The translations under genes were made by a program, and so were the position numbers. 64,000 bases of DNA from Protopterus annectens (taxonomy: Eukaryota; Chordata; Ceratodontiformes; Protopteridae): positions 632,273,993-632,337,992 of the forward strand of contig NC_056743.1 of the NCBI RefSeq assembly GCF_019279795.1, given 5' to 3'. The notes below the pieces were generated by a model, which saw nothing but the letters and a program-made list of their open reading frames with translations, was not told the DNA's origin and did not search any database. Every line of letters begins with the position of its first letter. Within the stretch, counting starts at the first letter, position 1. Positions 9,521 to 20,076 of the stretch are shown here, piece after piece.

Positions 9521-11420
9521 AAAAGTTTTGAAACAGAAATTGAGTGCAAAAAGTCAAAAAAAATTTTAACGTCAGGCTCTAGCCATACAACAACAGGGGG
9601 ATATACTTCCATAAGAACAAGATATTTGATTAAGGTTAGAAACAAAAAATCTAAGAAATGGAAGAGAGGTCGATCTACAACTTTGAAAACTGAAATAAGC
9701 AAGCTGGGCAAACAGATTAAGCATAGCGTGAGACAAGAACAAGAAAAATTTGAAGAAAAGTTTTATAAAGATATTGAAAATAATAGGAAACCTTTTTATA
9801 GATGCATAAGATGTGGAAAGAATAAAGACACAAATTGATAAACTGTGTGCAGATTCTAAAATTTATTCTCAGACACAACAGATTATAGATATATTTACAA
9901 AATATTATGCAAAGCAGGTTGGCTCTACAAAAGGGGTGATAAGTTGCACTAGTGACATCCAGGTAACCCCAGTTACTGGAATCAAATTAGATTACATCAA
10001 AAAAGAACTGTGCAAACTGGATCCAAACAAAGCGCAGGGAGGAGACAGAATTAGAAACAATGACCTGAGAACAATTCAGCAAGAACTTACAATACCATTA
10101 TATCTCTTAATCACTAGGTCAGCTAAATATGGGGAGATTTCTCAAGATTGGAGACATGCGCTTATTAAACCTGTCTTTATGAGAAAGGGGAGTAGGACAA
10201 ACCCAGAATCATATAGACCCTTAAGTCTACTTTCATGTTGTGGAAAATAAACAAAGAAGGTAATATTGGATAAGTTATTGTCAGAACTGGATAGGTTGGA
10301 ACTAGAAACCATATATCAGCATACATATGTTGAAAATAGATCTATTACCACCTGTAACATGATGTTTTATAACAATATAATAACAGCTATGAATGAAAAA
10401 TTGTGTTGGGATGTAATTTATATAGACTTAACTTCAGCATTTGACAGGATCATACACAAAACACTAATCGATAAATTAGTGCAACTAGGTATTGATGCAC
10501 TCTTGATAATATGGATAGCTGCATGGCTTACAAATAGGACATGACAAGTATTATACAGCAACTGAATAAGTGAAATCTTTGGTTACAGTCAGGGTGTCCC
10601 ACATAGCTCTGCCCTAGGCCCTTACTTGTTTAGATTGTAACTTTCAAACCTAACTTTTTCATCCGATGTGTTCTACAGTCTATTCGCAGATGACCTGAAA
10701 TTGGGTAAACTAATTACAAGTGTCACAGATAAGGCATGTCTGCAAAATAACTTCACTAAATTGATGATTTGGGCACAGGAGAATAATATGATGATAAATA
10801 CATCAAAAACAATGCATATGATATTTGGGAGACATAAACTGAAAGGTGAATATTTCATACAGCACACAGTGATTGAAACTGTTGACTCATTTAAGGACCT
10901 GTGTATATGGGTAGATTCAGCTATGAGTTTTTCTAATCATATCAACCAATTAATTAATGATAGTTATAGAATTATAGGTTGTATAAAAAGATTTATAAAG
11001 TCTAGGAAATTAAAAATAATGAAGTCATTGTTTGTTAGTTACATTAGACCCAAACTTGAGTAAGGAATAACAAAATGGAAACCCTATAAGAAAACAAGCA
11101 TGAGTAAACTGGAAATATACCAAGGGCATCCATGGATGTGAAAATCTAAGTTATTATGAAAGACTAAAATATCTGAACTTGTACAATGTCTCTTACAGAT
11201 ATTTTAGAGGAGATCTTATTCATGTCTATAGGGCATTCAGGGACAACTACCTCTAGGAATGTTTGGGGTTATCAAAAAGTACTAGAGAATCATCAGACAA
11301 CCTATGTAGAAGATTCTATAGAAATGTGAAGTGTACTAATTGGTTCTCTGACAGAGCAGCTCATGCATGGAATAGACTACCAAATTACATTAAAGCAAAT
11401 TAAAGTTTAGATATTTTTAT
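9521..11420 (+). pseudogene. Reverse transcriptase and C-terminal region of the CR1-group LINE
   Basis: Order of blocks: LDPNKAQGGDRIRNNDL; WRHALIKPVFMRKGSRTNPE with SYRPLSLLSCCGK; IYIDLTSAFDRIIHKTLIDK (first catalytic Asp); SQGVPHSSALGPYLF; and YSLFADDLKLGKL with the FADD catalytic pair near 10684. The C-terminal tail encodes YERLKYLNLYNVSYRYFRGD and AAHAWNRLPNYIKAN, typical of CR1/L2-type elements. Several stops separate the blocks. The subclass within the CR1/L2/Rex group is not certain. Confidence 0.8.
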
Positions 11421-11502
11421 GAACAGCCTGGACACTTACTATGGAAACAAGTGTTTTGGTATATTGGCAAGCTAGAGGGGCATTTATGCCCATGCTTGAA
11501 AT

Positions 11503-11547
11503 ATTTGTATGTATGTATGTATGTATGTTTGTATGTATGTATGTATG
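11503..11547 (+). repeat. (TATG)n microsatellite at the LINE 3' end
   Basis: About 11 TATG units with one TTTG variant. They lie exactly between the LINE tail and the resumed transposase sequence, so this is probably the 3' tail repeat of the LINE. Confidence 0.8.
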
Positions 11548-11548
11548 C

Positions 11549-11910
11549 ACACATACCAACTGAAGAATGCTATAATGAGCCTCACACTCAAACAAGAAAT
11601 ATCACAGAGCATGTGTTTCAGCCTCTGAAATTGTGGTTCTGGTGCCTAAATACATTGGGGGAGCCTGCAGTACAATCCCTGTACATGTGCTGAAGTCTTC
11701 ACTATGCATACTATGCTTCAGAACAGTATTCTGAGAAAACAGCTTCAGCAGGAACACCAAGGGGAAGGGCTACACATCCCACCACCACTGGCAAAGTCAC
11801 CACATCCACATGCAGGTGAGGAGTCAGAGGGGGAACCAGCAGCCATTGTGGATGTAGGCAGACATAGACATGCACAATATAACCTTGCACTGGTAAAGAG
11901 GCAATGAATA
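11549..11910 (+). pseudogene. HARBI1-like transposase, copy 1, 3' part after the LINE insertion
   Basis: Translation resumes with IPTEECYNEPHTQTRNITEH, then VFQPLKLWFWCLNT. This is the third catalytic acidic block of Harbinger transposases ('t..veR.fG.lK.RFrcL'), with the Glu present. It is followed in another frame by LRKQLQQEHQGEGLHI, matching KKQLQQGQQGA-like sequence in copy 2 (near 34830). The join with the 5' part is exact in order: the preceding residues WLITAVR end at about 8205 and correspond to WLMIPMRNPHSPTEHG in copy 2. Confidence 0.8.
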
Positions 11911-12394
11911 GCACACACACTCACCACCTAAGAGGCTAAAACCTTTATCCTATGCACATACATACATACAGTAACACTGATGCCAGGCAATGCTCACAAC
12001 CTATACTTACCCATGTAATGACTGTGTACTGCTAGCATCAGACAGTGTCAGCCCCAGACAAAAATTCTTTCAACTGAAATAGAAAAATAAATGTCTAAGA
12101 ATACAAATGAATGGCATATCGTTGCATATTGTTACATGCTAAAGTATGTATAAGGTGGGTGATTTTCACAGTAATAACATCAAGATGTGACATCAGTGAC
12201 TTATGTGAATACATGTGTCCTCTATCAACCAATAGGCCTAATGCATCAAAGATTCACACAGTCATACCTCTCAAAAGTACAGATTCACAGAATGTTCACA
12301 GTTTGGCCTCATGCTTTTGTACTGGCAAATCATTAGAGTGAAGCTAGAAAACAAGACGCATTTCAGATTGAGACTTCATATCCTTTAGAAAAAT

Positions 12395-12535
12395 CATATA
12401 GTAATACAAAACCTGTTATTCTATCAAGTGTCTAAGTTTGTAAGACTAAAATTATTTAAAATGTCTCCCTATTGTTGGGCCTTTGTCCCACTCTTATTTA
12501 TGGTTTGCTCCAGCTTTGTTAGTCTAAGAGGTTGG
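12395..12535. repeat. Dispersed repeat family A, partial copy
   Basis: AACCTGTTATTCTATCAA and the following CTATTGTTGGGCCTTTGTCC and CTAAGAGGTTGGAATGG match 5955-6085 in order. It lies in copy 1 between the transposase and the Myb gene. Confidence 0.6.
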
Positions 12536-12717
12536 AATGGCTGTATATATTGCAAAAACCTAGAAGAAAGCAGTATAATTTGCAAAACAACATCACAAAC
12601 ACAGATATGCTAAGCACTATGTCAGCTATGCACCCTGAGCATCAGACAAAAAACATATGTATCCCAGAATCCAAAAGATAGAAAACAAGGATATGGCACA
12701 GTGATCATAATGGAGTT

Positions 12718-12742
12718 GAGTGTGTGTGTGTGTGTGTGTGTG
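12718..12742 (+). repeat. (TG)n microsatellite
   Basis: A short TG run about 130 bp downstream of the 3' end of the Myb-like gene. Copy 2 has a much longer TG run at the equivalent place (35888-35995). Confidence 0.9.
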
Positions 12743-12867
12743 GGGGGAGGGGGCTGGAGGCCTAGGGTGAAACAAAATGTAGTGATTGCATGTGAGTAAG
12801 AAAGAGAAGGAGGCAGACATTTGTATAAAGTATCAAATGGCCACTGAAACAGAATGAGCTGTAAGCC

Positions 12868-15044
12868 TTATAAGTGAACCATGTAACTGTTATGTGTGCA
12901 TCTGTACAGGCATTCCAGCTGAAATTGGTGTGTGAGTGACTGCAAGAACACAGCCAAGCTCTGTGCTAGCTCTACATCCTGGTGTGTCAGACAGGAGTGA
13001 GCTGTGCAGGATAGAGGTGACAGTACATCATTGCCATCTTCGATTGCCAGAACTGGCTTTGCCAGCAGTTGCGCTGACATGTTCATGCTGATGGTCAGAT
13101 GCACTGCTGATACCTGAACATGACTGATGTCTGATGGATGAGCTCTTCTCACAAGTATGCCCTGGGCTATGACCCAATGGCCTACCATGTCTGGTTGTGA
13201 ATACCTCAATCACCAATGGAGCAGTTGAAACAGTGCCACTATGGGAGCATGATTGGAGACTTCCACATTGGCTAATTTCAGATGGGGTCTATATCACATG
13301 ATCGAAAGCTAATAATAGCGATGACCACAACTTCAAAAACACCAGAACTCGAAGATGTTATTGTGGGGTTGCACTAAAGTGCAGATAGAGGTATTAGCCC
13401 TTTCCTCACTGTAGTGCAATCTCTGAGTTGGCATATATATTTAGTGGGGGGGGGGTGCAGCCCCGACAATTGCAAATTTGAGTTCCAGTGTTTTCAAAGT
13501 TGTGGTCGTTCGGTATTATTAGGTTTCGACCATGTGATATAGACCCCATCAGATGATGTGTCTGACCAACATTCAGTTGGATGCTGTCCCCTCCCAGCAG
13601 ATGTTCTGTCACTGACACCTCCTGTTCCAAAGTGTCATTCATGCAAGCCATTGAATTGGCAACATGGTGGAGGCAGTCATGCACGTCAGTCTGTGCCACA
13701 TCTACAACCCTAAACATTTCCTCGGAGACCTTATTGGAATGTGCTTGCACCTCCATGATGGCCCTAAATATATGTTGAGTGGTACAGAAAGACACACCAG
13801 GATCAAGTGGAAGAAGGACAGCAGACCTCCTCTGAGCATTCCTCGCAACCCTCCCGCATGGCACCTTGCCCACACTTTAGCTATGGCCAGAATCAATAGG
13901 CACTTAAGACATAGTAACCACATTACCCTGATCAAGTGTCTCACCCTCCACTTGTCAAAAATTAGAGTGGACTCTCTGGAATAGGTTTGCATAGGCCTAC
14001 TGGCTGTGTCCAGTGGAACTAGAGGATGGCTGAATGTCAACCTCAGTTTCAGATTCGACCTCTGCACCCCCCCTCCCCCCAACTGTGCCTGTGCTTGGAC
14101 ACCATCATCATCAGAGTCTGCCAATATACTGATAATAGGTGGCAAAAGTCCTACACTTCCACTGTCACGATCACCTATGATAAGCAACAAATACAGGAAA
14201 ATTAATACTACACTGCAATTTAATGTATGCCAACCAACTAATACAAGTGCCACTATCACAGATGGCACAGCAATACAAACACAGTCCTGACATCCACCTC
14301 ACACATACAGATAAATGCATATTTCTGTCAAATGCTCATCAGTACTGAAATAAAAATATTTGGCTTACCATATGTAGAGGACTCAACACTTGCTAGGGAG
14401 GATGGTACTGGAACAAGTTAAGCAAAAGGTAAGGACACCATCATCACAACAACAATAACACAGGGGGATCAGTTTATTGCCTTTATATGTCCATTAACAA
14501 TTTTAACTGAAACTTGGATAACATGTCCACCCCAAGCCCATGAGTAATGAACCAGAATGTGTCGATAATTGTATCAATCTATAAATAGGTCCCACCTACC
14601 AAAAATTAAATCTAACTATTGCTTTAAATAGTTTACAAGCAATTGTTAAAAATTACATATGTAAGCTTACCCGGAAGCTCCTCTTGGGACATGGGACATA
14701 CATGTCCTCTGTGAAACAGCAGCTCCAACATCGATCACAGGCTGTTGTGCACTTTTCATTGAGCTCTCTGGATCCCTGACAGTGGACAGGAACTCTTTAT
14801 TTGGTGTCAGTGGTGGCTCTGTAGCATCACCCCCAGTAGCCACCTGTCTACAGGCCATTGCAACTGGTATCCACCAGGCCAAAGAAATATTAGTCGCCCT
14901 ATGATGCACCTGATCATATGTCCTGCTGTGGCCCCCAATGGCATTGACATCATACACTATCTGTTTCCAAATCTGCATTCTGCCAGACATATCCCCATGT
15001 TTTCTCAAGTAGAAAGGCACCATGTCGCCGAAAGGCTTGAACAA
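12868..15044 (-). pseudogene. Myb/SANT-like DNA-binding protein of Harbinger copy 1 (spliced, disrupted)
   Basis: Minus-strand exon 1 (15044-14671) encodes WKQIVYDVNAIGGHSRTYDQ then VHHRATNIS. It goes on to CRQVATGG and LTPNKEF. This matches the Myb-like accessory protein of Harbinger elements ('W..I...VNA.g...RT..ev..rw.d', 'TGGG', 'LTp.E'), which carries the transposase to DNA. A GTAAGC donor follows at 14670. A TCATAG acceptor precedes an acidic exon at 14174 (ILADSDDDGVQ); the same acceptor is present in copy 2. The C-terminal part (VAQTDVHDCLHHVANSM) is split by a foldback MITE at 13285-13547. Stops make this copy dead. Confidence 0.7.
13285..13547. mobile_element. Foldback MITE with about 60-bp terminal inverted repeats inside the Myb-like gene
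   Basis: The left end GGGTCTATATCACATGATCG and the right end CGACCATGTGATATAGACCC are inverted copies, and similarity continues inward for about 60 bp (ACCACAACTT / AAGTTGTGGT). An imperfect 8-bp duplication flanks it, TTCAGATG against ATCAGATG. That is the length typical of hAT-type transposition. The uninterrupted site is visible in Harbinger copy 2 near 36308. The interior holds the shared core (TGTAGTGCAATCTCTGAGTT near 13411, then a TA-rich box and a G run). Confidence 0.85.
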
Positions 15045-15786
15045 TTACTTAATTCTCAGAGTCAGTAAAGGGGGGGTTTGCAGGGATTGGGATGCTTGGA
15101 TGCCATAGTCCTAGGTGACATAAAACATAAAAGAAGGATACTACACATAAATAGCAGATAAATAAAAGCCCTGCTTAGAAATAACACATATTATTATTTT
15201 GTCAATATTACCCACTGGAGAAGCACTAAACAATTATTAAAACATCAGAAATATTATATGGTTGTAACATATCATATTCACACACACATCAAGGACTGAT
15301 CTAAACCAGAACTAATAAGAGCAAACCTCTATTAAACATGCTTTGGTTGTGGCAACACACAAATGGAACTTGTCTCCCCACCACAGAAAAAAACAGGCAA
15401 GTGACAGTTTGTACCAAACAGGGAATAAAACATCAGTTAATTGTTATACGTGCTTTCCAACAAACTCTCACAAAATGTGTACACATTTACCATTGAAAAG
15501 TCATTTTTATACAATTTTCAATTAGCTCTATCTGTGTTCAGCACTTCCCTAGAGGTGTCTATGGACCATCCTAGAAGTCTAACACCCCTGTGTCATTAAC
15601 AATATAGGGCATTTACATTTCCCTGAAATAACACAGAATAATGTAAGAGAAATAGCTGTAACAGTAACACTTGTGATGAAAGTAAATAAGGCTGTGTATC
15701 TGAGAAACTAAAATGCCCTGACAAAAATGCCCATGCCATCAGTAAACATCTAAGAAGTGCAAACAGATAACAGTTGCATTTGCTAA

Positions 15787-15855
<69 letters not shown>

Positions 15856-16900
15856 TTATTTTTTCCTAGTAACATGAGCAAATGTAGTTCATAGTTTATC
15901 AAAATCAGTAGTCTATGTGCAGATAAATCCAAAGTAATACAAGTCTTCTTCTGTGTTATCCACATACACAACTCTCCTCACCTTCAGGTTATCTGGCTAC
16001 ATGGTAACCTTTTTACAGTGTAGATTCAGGCCTGTGAGCAAAGTAAAAGTAAATGAGGTATGTGAACTCATCAGAATTGCTGAATCCAAAATGTTTGGCT
16101 CCATGTACCAAGTGTGAACATTGTGCAGGCACTTTCTCAGTGTTTGTTGCTAATGAACTGCACCTGTGAATAATTACTGGTAGAGAGGAAGACACAAAAG
16201 CAATTCATACTCCTTTACCTGCAGTGGGTGAGTCACCCAGGTTACATTTACAGAGTATAGATGTAATTGCATTAAGGTTTTAAATTTAAACAGCACACAT
16301 TTCTTAGTTTCTGTTCACTAGTATCCAAACACCTCTAACTTTTCTGAAAACTATATAGTATTGCCATTTTAATGGCAATTATACAAAATGACTCACAGAA
16401 TGCGTGTCTCAGATTACTGCTCAGATAAGAGAAGAATGAGCCCTATTCAAAGAGAAGACAGAGCTGCATTGCTGCAACAATAGTCATAAATGGTTGTGTG
16501 ATCAGTCATTACACTAAATCTGTAATTAATACATGTACAAACAACTGAGAGTGTACAGGTGTCATTTGTGTTGTTAATGCACCCATACTGTGTTTAGTAC
16601 ATCTACTGGTGTGACAGTTCAAATCCAGACTTGTGTAAAAATCTTTGATGAGTACTAACATTTCATTTGTAATATTGTTTATGGCTTTTTTTATTTCTTT
16701 TTTTTTAAATATTACTATTTGCAATGCAAGCAGCTTAGCGCAAACACTGTGAAACAGAGCAATCAAATACATTTCATGTAATATACTTCTATGGTAAAGA
16801 CTACATAAACTACACCTGCAAATCATATATGTGTGTAGTACACCTGCTAAACATGATAAATCACACTGTATATACTATCTGGAGATCATAGTTCAAGTAC
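15045..16900. other. Non-coding interior of Harbinger copy 1
   Basis: AT-rich sequence upstream of the Myb-like gene. It contains a (TA)n tract and no recognisable coding domain. Confidence 0.5.
15791..15850. repeat. (TA)n microsatellite
   Basis: About 60 bp of TA dinucleotides. No foldback element is attached here. Confidence 0.95.
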
Positions 16901-17961
16901 CACATTTGTCTTTTAAGGATGAAACCTACCAAGCACTGCTCACAAAGTTAAAATAAGGTGAACTTTGCTTGTCACATTTGTACATCTCTTAACTTCATAC
17001 AGAAATGGTATAATGGCCCAGACAGGGAGCAGACAGCAGTCAGTTTCAAAAAGGATACATTGTTGCATCTTTTGCTTTTGATCGGGCAAACCTGCTAAGC
17101 GGCATTGTGCAAAGGTAAGCAAGCTCCAGTAACAAGTCTAGAATATCTGCAGAGAGGTAGCAGACAGTGGACAATTTCAAAATGGATACATTGTATTCTG
17201 TGTGATTTGGCACTGAACAAATACACTAAGCAGCATTGCCCAGCGGTCAGCACACATACTTAATAATGAATATGAAAATGTAGAGCTGTTGCTTACCTGT
17301 TCCTGTGGCAAAAGGTATAAGTGTGGGGCTGTGATATAGAGAGCCTGGGTTCAAATCCTGAAAAATACATGTTTTTATTCCCGTTTTTACAGATTACTTC
17401 ATATTGCAATTAACATCAAAATAATTAAACATAAAAATAAATAACTGCAGCAAGTGTATTGGGCATACACAGGATATCAGATATATATTAATTGTGTTAC
17501 TGTAGGTATTAGAAGAATTATGGTTCTGTACTTACACATTTATTTTCTGAACTGTCATGTCCCACACATACATGTTGTATAACTAATGAACAGGTCTGAC
17601 AAGTAAGGTCTTAGCTGCAATGAGCATTCTGCACAGTAATGACTCTAAAAATACATTTGTAGTCCAATTTTCCCTGTGGTAACTGGTATAAGTTAATGCT
17701 CACAATACAGGTAAGCCAGGGTTCTAATGCAGCACATTCACAGTTTTGTTAATGTTTGTCCATTCAATTAAAAAAATGTAAACATAAACATAATTATAAA
17801 TAACAATAAGTATATATAGCAGTGGTGCTCATATGAATTATATGTGTGACAGAGGGGATAGTGAATATTATGTTTCTGTAAGTATAATTATCTTTTCTGA
17901 CCTTGGATGGCCTTCAGACCTGAATGATACTCATACACACATGAATATATAAACCAGGACT
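16900..17961 (+). repeat. Degenerate tandem units with tRNA B-box-like segments (copy 1, first block)
   Basis: Two unit types repeat. One is AGCAGACAG...TTTCAAAAAGGATACATTG near 17030, repeated near 17157. The second has a period of about 345 bp: TGTGGCAAAAGGTATAAG...GGGTTCAAATCC (17303-17353) repeats as TGTGGTAACTGGTATAAG...GGGTTCTAATGC (17677-17726). GGGTTCAAATCC fits a pol III B box. The block continues after the RTE insertion (20077 onwards). Confidence 0.55.
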
Positions 17962-17980
17962 ATGTCAGGTCACACACATA

Positions 17981-20029
17981 AGGATCAAATGGTGGAAATT
18001 GAAAAAGGGTAATTGTGAGGTGGAGTTCTGGGATGAGTTAAGACAGGCACTGGGTGGCAATGAAGAGTTACCAAATAGCTGGGTAACTACAGCAGAGCTA
18101 GTAAGGGAGACAGCTAGAAAGGTGCTTGGTATCACATCAGGACAGAGGAAGGAAGACAAGGAGACATGGTGGTGGAATGAGGAAGTACAGAAGAGTATAC
18201 AGGCAAAGAGGTTGGCAAAGAAGAAGTGGGATTGTCAGAGAGATGAAGAAAGTAGACAGAAGTATAAGGAGATGAGGTGCATGGCAAAGAGAGAGGTGAC
18301 GAAGGCTACGGATAAGGCATATGAAGAGTTGTATGAAAGGTTGGACACTAAGGAGGGAGAAAAGGACCTGTACCAATTGGCTAGACAGAGGGACTGAGCT
18401 AGGAAAGATGTGCATCAGGTAAAGGTGATAAAGGATAATGAGGGAAACATACTCACAAGCGAGGAGAGTGTGTTGAGGAAATGGAAAGAGTACTTTGAGG
18501 GGTTGATGAATGAAGAGAATGAGAGGGAGAGAAGGTTGAATGATGTAGAGATAGTGAATCATGAAGTACAATGGATTAGCAAGGAGGAAGTATGGATAGC
18601 TATGAAGAGAATGAAGAATGGAAAGGATGTTGGCCCAGATGACATACCTGTGGAAGCATGGAGGTGTTTAGGTGAAATGGCAGTGGAGTTTTTAACCAGA
18701 TTGTTTAAGGAAATCTTAGAAAGTGAGAGGATGCCTGAGGAATGGAGAAAAAGTGTTTTGGTACCGATTTTTAAGAATAAGGGTGATGAGCAGAGCTGTA
18801 GTAACTACAAAGGGATTACATTGATCAGTCACAGCATGAAGTTAAGAAAAAGAGTAATGGAAGCTAGGTTAAGAAGGGATGTGATGATTAGTGATCAGCA
18901 GTATGGTTTCTTGCCAGGAAAGAGCACTACAGATACGATGTTTGCTCTGAGAGTGTTGATGGAGAAGTACAGTGAATTTCAGAAGGAGTTGCATTGTGTT
19001 TTTGTAGACTTAGAGAAAGCATATGACAGGGTGCCTAGAGAGGAGTTGTGGTATTGTATGAGGAAGTCAGGAGTGTCAGAGAAGTATGTAAGAGTGGTAC
19101 AGGATATGTACAAGGGTAGTGTGACAGCGATGAGGTCTGTGGTGGGAGTGATGGATGCATTTAAGGTGGAGGTGGGGTTACATCAAGGATCAGCTCTGAG
19201 CCCTTTCTTATTTGCAATGGTGATGGACAGGTTGACAGATGAGATCAGACAGGAGTCCCCATGGACTATGATGTTTGCAGATGACATTGTGATCTGTAGT
19301 GAGAGTAGGGAACAGGTGGAGGAGACACTGGAGAGATGGAGATATGCTCTAGAGAGAAGAGGAATGAAGGTCAGCAAGACTAAGACAGAATATATGTGTG
19401 TGAATGAGAGGGAGGATAGAAGAATGGTGAGGATACAAGGAGTAGAGGTGGTGAAGGTGGATGAGTTTAAATACTTGGGGTCAATAGTTCAGAGTAATGG
19501 TGGGTGTGGAAGAGAGGTGAAGAAGAGAGTACAGGCAGGATGGAGTGGGTGGAGAAGAGTGTCAGGAGTGATTTGTGACAGACGAGTACCTGTAAGAGTG
19601 AAAGGGAAGGTCTACAAGAGGGTAGTGATACCAGCTATGTTATATGGTTTGGAGACAGTGGCATTGACAAAAAGGCAGGAGTTTGAGCTGGATGTGGCAG
19701 AGTTAAAGATGTTAAGATTTGCACTGGGTGTGATGAGGGTGGACAGGAATAAAAATAAGTATATTAGAGGGTCTGCCCAGGTTGGAAGGTTTGGAGACAA
19801 AGCCAGAGAGGCAAAATTACGTTGGTTTGGACATGTGCTGAGGAGGGATGCTGAGCATATTGGGAAAAAGATGCTAAGGATGAAGCTACTGGGTAACAGG
19901 AAAAGAGGAAGACCTAAGATAAGGTTTATGGATGTGGTGAGAGAGGACATGCAGGTGGTTGGTGTGACAGAGCAAGATGCAGAGGACAGGAAGAAATGGA
20001 AACAGGTGATCCTCTGTGGTGACCCCTAA
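17981..20029 (+). pseudogene. RTE pol fragment (RT and C-terminal domain), one nonsense codon
   Basis: One frame is open from 17981 to the terminal TAA at 20027-20029 except for a TGA at 18395-18397. The context LARQRD*ARKDVHQVKVI suggests an original CGA Arg codon. The RT blocks are intact: NGKDVGPDDIPVEAW, WRKSVLVPIFKNKGDEQSCS, NYKGITLISHSMK, QQYGFLPGKSTTDTMFALR, FVDLEKAYDRVPRE (catalytic Asp), GLHQGSALSPFLF and MMFADDIVI (FADD near 19274-19285). The C-terminus has LRWFGHVLRRD, GRPKIRFMDVVREDM and a final CGDP. The endonuclease part was lost by 5' truncation. The family is common across animals, and the clade name is assigned from motif memory. Confidence 0.9.
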
Positions 20030-20057
20030 CGGGAACAGCTGAAAGAAGATGATGATG
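17981..20057 (+). mobile_element. 5'-truncated RTE-type LINE, young insertion
   Basis: This is 2077 bp between perfect 19-bp duplications. It starts inside the pol reading frame (RIKWWKLKK) and ends with a short 3' UTR (GGTGACCCCTAACGGGAACA) and a (GATGAT)n-like tail. The truncated 5' end and trinucleotide tail are as expected for RTE-clade LINEs. Confidence 0.9.
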
Positions 20058-20076
20058 ATGTCAGGTCACACACATA

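Larger units (their letters stand above)
8206..11548 (+). mobile_element. CR1-group LINE inserted in the Harbinger transposase
   Basis: From 8206 the plus strand encodes an ORF1-type esterase remnant, then an endonuclease and a reverse transcriptase. It ends in a (TATG)n tail at 11503-11547. Both flanks are transposase coding sequence that is contiguous in copy 2. The copy spans about 3.3 kb and is broken by many stops and frameshifts, so it is inactive. A poly-A-like stretch at 9232-9261 sits inside the endonuclease region. Confidence 0.8.
17962..20076 (+). repeat. Target site duplication flanking the RTE insertion
   Basis: The 19-bp sequence ATGTCAGGTCACACACATA occurs at 17962-17980 and again at 20058-20076, with no mismatch. 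It brackets the RTE element exactly. Perfect preservation indicates a recent insertion. Confidence 0.95.

Noticed and set aside
17295..17360. A functional tRNA gene around GGGTTCAAATCC
   Set aside because: No acceptor stem or anticodon arm could be paired by eye. The word recurs in degenerate tandem units, so a tRNA-like repeat is the better reading.
18137..18571. Minus-strand open frame opposite the RTE pol gene
   Set aside because: It is the antisense shadow of a strongly biased coding sequence. The plus-strand RT motifs are unambiguous.
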